From contig BNTT01000147.1 of the NCBI GenBank assembly GCA_025996815.1, forward strand, positions 1 through 7,909: DNA of 7,909 bases, written 5' to 3'. Each line of letters opens with the position of its first letter. Within the stretch, counting starts at the first letter, position 1. The notes under the pieces were generated by a model. The model was given only the letters and a program-made list of their open reading frames with translations. It had not been told where the DNA came from and searched no databases. Positions 1 through 4,331 of this stretch are shown in pieces. This DNA is from Bacteroidia bacterium (lineage in GTDB: Bacteria > Bacteroidota > Bacteroidia > Bacteroidales > Azobacteroidaceae). A program made the position numbers and the translations under genes.

Positions 1-1
1 T

Positions 2-127
2 CACAAACTCAACGGTGTGGATGGCAATGGAAAGCCAACAGAATTTACAGATGAAGAAAGAGTTCAATTTAAAAATTCGCTCTTCGACTTTTCCGACCGG
101 ATTCGTAACGCCGCCTATCAAATCTAA
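2..127 (+). CDS. C-terminal end of an unrecognised protein (partial, 5' end outside the window)
   Basis: An open frame runs from the window edge to a TAA stop at 125-127 and gives 41 residues, beginning HKLNGVDGNGKP and ending RIRNAAYQI. It is hydrophilic and acidic in the middle (TDEERVQF), with no membrane segment and no T9SS sorting motif. The codon choice and moderate G+C resemble the neighbouring chromosomal genes rather than the AT-rich module further right, which supports a real coding end. Only 25 bases separate its stop from the 3' end of the convergent tRNA gene. I do not recognise the family from this fragment and propose no function. Confidence 0.6.
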   Translation, partial: HKLNGVDGNGKPTEFTDEERVQFKNSLFDFSDRIRNAAYQI

Positions 128-152
128 TTTTTAATGAATTAAACCGTTTTTG

Positions 153-225
153 AGCGACAGACGGGACTCGAACCCGCGACCCCCAGCTTGGGAAGCTAGT
201 GCTCTACCAACTGAGCTACTGTCGC
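153..225 (-). tRNA. tRNA-Gly, anticodon CCC
   Basis: Read on the minus strand, the 73 bases fold as a full cloverleaf. The acceptor stem is GCGACAG/CTGTCGC (7 perfect pairs); the D arm is GCTC-AGTTGGTA-GAGC; the anticodon arm is CTAGC-TTCCCAA-GCTGG with one G-T pair; the variable loop has 5 bases; and the T arm is GCGGG-TTCGAGT-CCCGT. The anticodon is CCC, reading GGG glycine codons. The discriminator base is T, the usual identity base of bacterial tRNA-Gly. No CCA follows (the next bases are CA then a run of A), so the end must be added by tRNA nucleotidyltransferase, as is common in Bacteroidota. The 5' end lies 13 bases downstream of a TACCTTTG promoter element, leaving a short leader for RNase P to remove. 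Confidence 0.97.
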
Positions 226-238
226 CTGTTTGCGGATG

Positions 239-246
239 CAAAGGTA
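239..246 (-). promoter_or_regulatory. Bacteroidota -7 promoter element for the tRNA-Gly gene
   Basis: The minus strand reads TACCTTTG, an exact match to the phylum's TAnnTTTG -7 consensus, followed by CA. Transcription would begin a few bases further on and put the tRNA 5' end close to +10. No TTG (-33 element) is seen at the expected spacing of about 19-20 bases, so only the -7 half is called. Confidence 0.7.
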
Positions 247-289
247 CGGATTTTTTTTTGAAAAATGAAAACAATTCAAAAATATTTTG

Positions 290-297
290 TAATTTTG
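290..297 (+). promoter_or_regulatory. Candidate -7 promoter element of the type-B CTD protein gene
   Basis: TAATTTTG matches TAnnTTTG and ends 4 bases before the ATG at 302. If it is used, the mRNA starts at or almost at the start codon. There is no recognisable -33 TTG, and the surroundings are rich in A and T, so a chance match is possible. The M6 protease gene shows the same 4-base spacing. Confidence 0.45.
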
Positions 298-301
298 GCG
301 T

Positions 302-946
302 ATGAAACAGATACTTTTTTCAATTTTTTGCCTCTTTTCGTCCGCTTGCGTCCTTGCGCAGCAGTCTTCTTGCCCCGTGGAGGTGAAGGCATACGTCACC
401 AGTTCCAACAATGAACCGTTGGATGAAGATAAGGAGTTTCCGGCTCCGGTGGAAATCCGTTTTGAAGCTATTAGCACCCTGACGGAAGCACTTTATATTT
501 GGAAAATTTTCCAAATTGACCCCGATACGAATGACACGACCACCGTGATGCGCTACGCAGACCAATCCGTAACTTACACATTTAAGGAGTCGGGCTTGTT
601 TCAGGCGCAATTGGAAGTCGTTCCGAAGGAAACGAGCGACTTCACTTCCTGCGATTTAGATTTTAGTATTCGCATTGGCGAGGCAGATTTGAAACTGCCC
701 AACGCATTCAGTCCGAACGGAAACAACAAATACCGCGTGCGATACAAATCCATCGTCCGCTTCAAAGCCTCCATCTACAACCGCAGTGGCAAACTTCTTT
801 ATTCGTGGCGCGACCCTGCCGAAGGGTGGGACGGTAGAGTGGGGGGGCAAATAGTCCCCACAGGGGTCTATTTCATAATTGTGGATGCCCAAGGGGCTGA
901 TGGCAAAGTTTATAAACTTTCAAAAGATATTAATGTTTTACGCTGA
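302..946 (+). CDS. Small secreted protein with PKD-like region and T9SS type-B (gliding motility-associated) C-terminal domain
   Basis: The 214-residue protein begins with a signal peptide (residues 1-19, hydrophobic core ILFSIFCLFSSACVLA, probable signal peptidase I cut after VLA). Residues 35-126 form a beta-rich region resembling a PKD/Ig-like fold (APVEIRFEA, YIWKI, VTYTFKESGLFQAQLEV). Residues 131-214 are a CHU_C/type-B sorting domain: LPNAFSPNGNN, then ASIYNRSGKLLYSW, GWDGRVGGQIVPTGVYFIIV and a final KLSKDINVLR. Such domains direct export through the type IX secretion system and attachment outside the outer membrane; this is family knowledge. The usual PNAFSPNGDGxND motif is shortened to PNAFSPNGNNKYR. 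The ATG start is fixed by the signal peptide. The stop TGA (944-946) shares its last base with an ATG (946-948) that starts the left copy of a 15-bp repeat, probably a relic of coupling to the gene now at 2250. The ligand or enzymatic role is unknown; no catalytic domain is visible. Confidence 0.88.
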   Translation: MKQILFSIFCLFSSACVLAQQSSCPVEVKAYVTSSNNEPLDEDKEFPAPVEIRFEAISTLTEALYIWKIFQIDPDTNDTTTVMRYADQSVTYTFKESGLFQAQLEVVPKETSDFTSCDLDFSIRIGEADLKLPNAFSPNGNNKYRVRYKSIVRFKASIYNRSGKLLYSWRDPAEGWDGRVGGQIVPTGVYFIIVDAQGADGKVYKLSKDINVLR

Positions 947-960
947 TGAAAAATAAAAAT
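946..960 (+). repeat. Left copy of the 15-bp direct repeat flanking the toxin-antitoxin module
   Basis: ATGAAAAATAAAAAT is identical, base for base, to 2250-2264. It begins inside the stop codon of the preceding gene. The frame it opens (MKNKNMLNFHLV, stop at 982-984) starts with the same five residues as the LTA synthase-like protein and then ends, as expected of a duplicated gene start left behind by an insertion. Confidence 0.8.
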
Positions 961-1003
961 ATGTTAAATTTCCATCTTGTTTGAAATTTCATCTGATTTT
1001 TTA

Positions 1004-1033
1004 TTGTTTTTCCATTAAAAGGAACTACCTTTG
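1004..1033 (+). promoter_or_regulatory. Bacteroidota housekeeping-type promoter of the toxin-antitoxin operon
   Basis: TTG at 1004-1006, 19 bases of spacer, then TACCTTTG at 1026-1033 match the TTG-N19-TAnnTTTG consensus. This is the most complete promoter in the window. Transcription would start at about 1037-1040, which makes the ATG at 1060 the natural start of the first gene (leader of about 20 bases). The match also suggests that the module came from, or is adapted to, a Bacteroidota host. Autoregulation by the antitoxin is typical of such modules, but I see no clear operator palindrome. Confidence 0.75.
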
Positions 1034-1059
1034 CAGTGGAAAATAAAATAATTCAATGT

Positions 1060-1539
1060 ATGTACTTAATCAATGATATTGTAGATTATATTATTCTGAA
1101 AGTCAAGGCTGAGGATAATGATGCATCTTTAATCAATTTAAAGATGCAAAAATTGTTGTATTATGTTCAGGCATGGTCGTATGGCATCAGAAAAAAGGCA
1201 TTGTTTGAAGGTGATTTTCAAGCGTGGATACATGGTCCTGTAAATAAACTTGTCTATGATAGATTTAATTCAACCAAGTGTTTATATTCGGAAATCAATA
1301 CGACCGATGTATTAAACAATAATGTTCAACTGGCAGATGAGGACGCAGAATTTGTTGATTATATATTAGAGAATTATCTTAAATATAGTGCGGCTGAATT
1401 GGAAAGGTTATCCCATTCAGAACGTCCTTGGAAAGAAACACGTGGCGGTTTAAATCCATACGAGCGTTGTGATAAAGTTATTGCTCCACAACTAATGATT
1501 GATTACTATGGTGAAAAATGGGAAAAACTTAATCAATGA
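1060..1539 (+). CDS. Panacea/SocA-like domain antitoxin
   Basis: The 159-residue protein shows the hallmarks of the Panacea (SocA-like, formerly DUF4065) domain. These are an N-terminal helix MYLINDIVDYIILKV, the signature LKMQKLLYYVQAWSYG (27-42), the FQAWIHGPVNKLVYDRF block (53-69), and the C-terminal ELERLSHSERPWKETR (113-128). Family knowledge: Panacea proteins act as antitoxins that neutralise many unrelated toxins encoded next to them, and SocA works as a proteolytic adaptor for its toxin SocB. Here the next gene overlaps by 32 bases, which fits an antitoxin-first operon. The ATG at 1060 was chosen because it lies about 20 bases after the predicted transcription start and gives the usual family N-terminus; an in-frame GTG at 1036 would fall at or before the transcription start. 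Codons are strongly A/T-ending, unlike the flanking genes, which suggests horizontal acquisition. Confidence 0.9.
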   Translation: MYLINDIVDYIILKVKAEDNDASLINLKMQKLLYYVQAWSYGIRKKALFEGDFQAWIHGPVNKLVYDRFNSTKCLYSEINTTDVLNNNVQLADEDAEFVDYILENYLKYSAAELERLSHSERPWKETRGGLNPYERCDKVIAPQLMIDYYGEKWEKLNQ

Positions 1540-2233
1540 AACACCTCGATTAGGAAATAAAACCTTAGTAACCGAAGATAAAGATATAAGAAGAAAAGAA
1601 TTGAGCTTTTCCTTTTTGCATTTTAAACAAATTAAAAATTTTGAAATTGGAGATTGCCCCTCCAAATGGCACATTAGCCTTTTAGAAAGATTGTCCACTT
1701 TAACGCCGGATATTATAGAAAACAATAAAGGAAGTAACGCTCTGAGATGTCACCCTATTGATTGGTCATGTAGAAACATACCTATACAACGAACCGATTT
1801 GAATTGGCTGCCGAATGAAATTTTAATCAATGATGGTGATTTTCCTATGATGCAGATTTCTTTATCAACGGGAACAGGTCGAATTGTTGGTTATTTTGAC
1901 AAAAATTTTTCTGTATTCTACATTGTGTTATTAGACCCCAAGCATAATCTTCAACCCTCAATAAAAACTAACTATCAGATTCAACCAACAACAATAGGAA
2001 TATCTCAGTACGATGATTTACTAAGCAAATTTGATAATATTAGTAATTTGGCAAAAAAATGTCCTCATAAACAAGTATGTCAAATTTCTCATCATATTGA
2101 ACATACGAAAGATGCTCACAATATCGTATATGTATCTCTTGATGCCGTATTCTTCACAGAATATCACAAATTATTAGAAAAATATTCTCTACAAGAAATA
2201 GTCGAACACGGAATAGTAACATTGATGAAATGA
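1508..2233 (+). CDS. Candidate toxin paired with the Panacea antitoxin, with Cys/His-rich C-terminal extension
   Basis: This soluble protein of 241 residues has no signal peptide or membrane segment. The first 150 residues resemble proteins I recall being encoded beside antitoxins: a basic N-terminus ending in ETPRLGNKTL, LSFSF (32-36), RCHPIDW (80-86), MMQISLSTGTGRIVGYF (114-130) and VFYIVLLDPKHNL (136-148). I cannot name the family or its biochemical activity, so the toxin role is inferred from position and pattern. Residues 151-241 form an extra segment with CPHKQVCQISHHIEH (185-199), a possible metal-binding cluster, then a predicted beta strand and helix (IVYVSLDAVFFTEYHKLLEKY). Its start overlaps the antitoxin gene by 32 bases, implying translational coupling. 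The ATG at 1508 is preferred; an in-frame TTG at 1499 and a GTG at 1511 are alternatives. The stop lies 16 bases before the next ATG. The gene is AT-rich, as is its partner. Confidence 0.7.
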   Translation: MVKNGKNLINETPRLGNKTLVTEDKDIRRKELSFSFLHFKQIKNFEIGDCPSKWHISLLERLSTLTPDIIENNKGSNALRCHPIDWSCRNIPIQRTDLNWLPNEILINDGDFPMMQISLSTGTGRIVGYFDKNFSVFYIVLLDPKHNLQPSIKTNYQIQPTTIGISQYDDLLSKFDNISNLAKKCPHKQVCQISHHIEHTKDAHNIVYVSLDAVFFTEYHKLLEKYSLQEIVEHGIVTLMK

Positions 2234-2249
2234 AAAAAAATATAACAGT

Positions 2250-2264
2250 ATGAAAAATAAAAAT
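2250..2264 (+). repeat. Right copy of the 15-bp direct repeat, forming the start of the LTA synthase-like gene
   Basis: It is identical to 946-960 and encodes MKNKN, the first five residues of the membrane enzyme. Sequence similarity between the two copies ends at both borders (left copy flanked by CTG and ATG, right copy by AGT and TCA), so the duplicated unit is exactly 15 bp. Confidence 0.8.
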
Positions 2265-4313
2265 TCAGGAATTTTTGAGTCAACTTTCTGCAAATTGGCA
2301 GCGATGAGTTTGGCTGTGGGGCTTGTGGTGCGGGTGGTGCTGCTCTTTTTGGTGCCGAGTGAGGTGGCGTTTGGGTTTGCCAATATGCTAAAAATTTTTC
2401 TGCTGGGGGCGGCGAATGATTTGGCGATTTCGGTGCTTTCGTTTGTGTTTATGTGGCTGTATCTCAGTCAGTTGTCCGAAAGGAAATACAAAAAGACGAC
2501 CGGTTATATTATTTTAGGTCTTTGCGTGGCGGGGCTGGTTTATGTTACCTTTTTCAACACCATTTTTCATGAATACGGGAGTGTTGTGCCCGATATTGTG
2601 ATTGGTTTGCTGCTTTATGTGACCGTCAGTTTCGGGTTGCGGCTGTTCATTCCCTCCATTCGGGCGTGGTGGAGTAGGGTGGTCTATTACATCCTTTTTG
2701 CGATTTATATGGCTGCGGTGCTGTTTAACGGCATTGGGGCGTACTTTTTCTGGGACGAATTTGGCGTGCGCTACAATTTTATCGCCGTTGATTACCTGAT
2801 TTATACCAACGAGGTGGTCGGCAATATCATGGAGTCTTACCCGATTATTCCGCTGCTCACTGCGCTGTTCATCGCGGCAGGGCTGCTGACGTGGCTTTTC
2901 AATTACGGGAGGGAGGCTGTCATTGCGGGCTTGACCCGCAATCTCCTGACTTGGAAGCGCAAAGTTGCGACAGCGGGGATATATATAGCAGCGTTTTTTG
3001 CGGCGTGCGGGGTGTTGAAACTCAATGAAAATTTCCAAAAAACAGACAATGTGTATGCTAATGAACTGCAAGCCAATAGCGTTTACAAATTTTATACCGC
3101 CTTCATCAACAGCGAGTTAAGTTTTTACGACTTCTACATTACGCTGCCCGACGAGGAGGCTGTCGCGATTGTGAACGGTATCTACGGCAGTCAGGGCGCG
3201 GATAACCGGCAAAATATCACGAGCGCATTGCCCGCAACCAAGAAAAACATTGTGCTGATTATGGTGGAAAGCCTCAGTGCCTCATTTTTGGAACGCTATG
3301 GCAACACCGAAAATATTACGCCCAACCTCAATAAGTTGATTGACAAGGGATTAAGTTTCGACAATTTGTTTGCGACCGGCACGCGCACGGTGCGCGGGTT
3401 GGAAGCCATCACGCTGTGCCTGCCGCCAAGTTCGGGCGAAAGCATCGTGAAGCAGCCCAACAATGCCAACCTGTTTTCCACCGGAAGTGTGCTGCGCGAG
3501 CAGGAGTGGGGGTACAATGTGAAGTTTTTCTACGGCGGCGACGGCTATTTCGACAATATGAAGACGTTTTTCTCCGGCAATGGCTACGAAGTGATTGACA
3601 AGCCGCAGTTTGAAAAATCCGAAATCACATTCAGCAACATCTGGGGCGTGTGCGACGAAGATTTATTGAACAAAGTGCTGCGCGAACTGCGCAAAGACCA
3701 CGAGACAGGCAAACCGTTTTTCGCGCACATCATGACAACCAGCAATCACCGCCCCTACACCTATCCCGAAGGCAAAATCGACATCCCAACCAACAAATCG
3801 CGCGCCGGCGGCGTGAAATACACCGACTACGCGATTGGAAAATTCATCGACGACGCCCAAAAAGAGGCTTGGTTCGACAACACCGTGTTTGTGATTATCG
3901 CCGACCACTGCGCGTCAAGTGCCGGAGCAACGGAAATCCCGTTAGACAAATACCAAATCCCGTGCATCATCTATGCGCCCGGGTTTGTGGCTCCGAAGCG
4001 GGAGGCGCGCCTGGTGTCGCAAATCGACATTATGCCAACCATTTTTGGGCTGCTGAATATGTCGTACACCTCCAAGTTTTATGGGCGCGACATCTATTCT
4101 CCTGATTATCAGGAGCGTGCCTTTGTGGCGACCTATCAAAATCTTGGCTATTTTGAGCCGGAGCAGCTGACGATTTTGTCGCCCGTGCGTCGCGTGGAGC
4201 AGTTCAAGATAGTGCGCGACGGCTTCAAATTTGAGTTGCCGGCAGTGGAAGCACTTGATTCTGTGGAAGTTAAGACGGCGGTGGCATTGTATCAAACAGG
4301 GACAAAACACTGA
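2250..4313 (+). CDS. LTA synthase-family membrane sulfatase-fold transferase (probable phosphoglycerol or related headgroup transferase)
   Basis: This 687-residue protein has about seven predicted membrane segments in its first 260 residues (roughly 14-35, 47-74, 85-105, 115-133, 143-165, 197-217, 239-256). They are followed by an extracytoplasmic alkaline phosphatase/sulfatase-fold domain from about residue 331. Visible active-site motifs are KNIVLIMVES (E340, metal), FATGTRTVRGLEA (T380, probable nucleophile by comparison with the LtaS threonine), TTSNHRPY (H500, substrate side) and IADHCA (D552, H553, metal). The LtaS family moves glycerol phosphate from phosphatidylglycerol to a polymer. 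In a Gram-negative Bacteroidota cell the acceptor is unknown and could be a periplasmic glycan or lipid, so substrate assignment is open. All key residues are present, so it should be active. A palindromic repeat encoding AVIAGLTRNLL sits between the last two membrane segments. The gene start coincides with the 15-bp repeat. It follows the candidate toxin by 16 bases and may be read from the toxin-antitoxin promoter. Confidence 0.9.
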   Translation: MKNKNSGIFESTFCKLAAMSLAVGLVVRVVLLFLVPSEVAFGFANMLKIFLLGAANDLAISVLSFVFMWLYLSQLSERKYKKTTGYIILGLCVAGLVYVTFFNTIFHEYGSVVPDIVIGLLLYVTVSFGLRLFIPSIRAWWSRVVYYILFAIYMAAVLFNGIGAYFFWDEFGVRYNFIAVDYLIYTNEVVGNIMESYPIIPLLTALFIAAGLLTWLFNYGREAVIAGLTRNLLTWKRKVATAGIYIAAFFAACGVLKLNENFQKTDNVYANELQANSVYKFYTAFINSELSFYDFYITLPDEEAVAIVNGIYGSQGADNRQNITSALPATKKNIVLIMVESLSASFLERYGNTENITPNLNKLIDKGLSFDNLFATGTRTVRGLEAITLCLPPSSGESIVKQPNNANLFSTGSVLREQEWGYNVKFFYGGDGYFDNMKTFFSGNGYEVIDKPQFEKSEITFSNIWGVCDEDLLNKVLRELRKDHETGKPFFAHIMTTSNHRPYTYPEGKIDIPTNKSRAGGVKYTDYAIGKFIDDAQKEAWFDNTVFVIIADHCASSAGATEIPLDKYQIPCIIYAPGFVAPKREARLVSQIDIMPTIFGLLNMSYTSKFYGRDIYSPDYQERAFVATYQNLGYFEPEQLTILSPVRRVEQFKIVRDGFKFELPAVEALDSVEVKTAVALYQTGTKH
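2922..2942. repeat. Intragenic palindromic repeat unit (REP-like), in frame in the LTA synthase-like gene
   Basis: ATTGCGGG (2922-2929) and CCCGCAAT (2935-2942) are perfect 8-bp inverted arms around a 5-base loop (CTTGA). Outer bases GGAG (2912-2915) and CTCC (2943-2946) could extend the pairing. The unit with its flanks (GTCATTGCGGG...CCCGCAATCTCC) resembles dispersed palindromic repeats that turn up in many bacterial genomes and are often mistranslated as VIAGLTRNL. Here it is read in frame (residues 224-232) in a linker between membrane segments 6 and 7, where extra residues would be tolerated. Dispersal elsewhere in this genome cannot be seen from one window. Confidence 0.65.
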
Positions 4314-4331
4314 GCCGGACATTAGCGTACA

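Larger units (their letters stand above)
946..2249 (+). mobile_element. Putative inserted cassette carrying a Panacea-type toxin-antitoxin module
   Basis: The segment lies between two perfect 15-bp direct repeats (946-960 and 2250-2264). It is conspicuously AT-rich: hand counts give 17 G+C of 60 at 1081-1140 and 16 of 60 at 2041-2100, against 25 of 60 at 3241-3300 in the next gene. Removing one repeat copy plus the interior joins the flanking genes through a TGATG stop/start overlap. The interior holds one promoter and two overlapping genes and no transposase or integrase, so movement would have needed enzymes acting in trans or homologous recombination. An imperfect 10-bp inverted match (962-971 against 2238-2247) lies just inside the repeats. 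The cassette interpretation is inference from these features; no empty site was available for comparison. Confidence 0.6.

Noticed and set aside
251..259. Nine-T run upstream of the small secreted protein gene
   Set aside because: It lies in an ordinary AT-rich divergent intergenic region. It is upstream of the candidate -7 box but not at a defined promoter spacer, so a switch role cannot be supported.
314..361. Possible lipoprotein signal (SSAC) in the small secreted protein
   Set aside because: The residue at -3 is Ser rather than Leu/Val/Ile, and a good signal peptidase I site (VLA before QQ) follows directly. Type-B sorting domain proteins are not normally lipoproteins.
961..1003. Possible small RNA or terminator in the AT-rich gap after the 302-946 gene
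   Set aside because: No stable GC-bearing stem and no hairpin followed by a T run; only the repeat relic and the promoter are supported here.
1036..1059. GTG at 1036 as the start of the Panacea gene (adding MENKIIQC)
   Set aside because: It lies 2 bases after the -7 box, at or before the expected transcription start. The ATG at 1060 gives the normal family N-terminus.
1499..1507. TTG at 1499 as the start of the candidate toxin
   Set aside because: An ATG follows three codons later at 1508 and gives a more ordinary basic N-terminus; TTG starts are rare.
2514..3071. Long antisense reading frame opposite the LTA synthase-like gene
   Set aside because: It lies within a well-supported gene, has no domain or promoter, and its composition is that of a shadow frame. 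Its IAGQARND peptide is just the reverse reading of the palindromic repeat.
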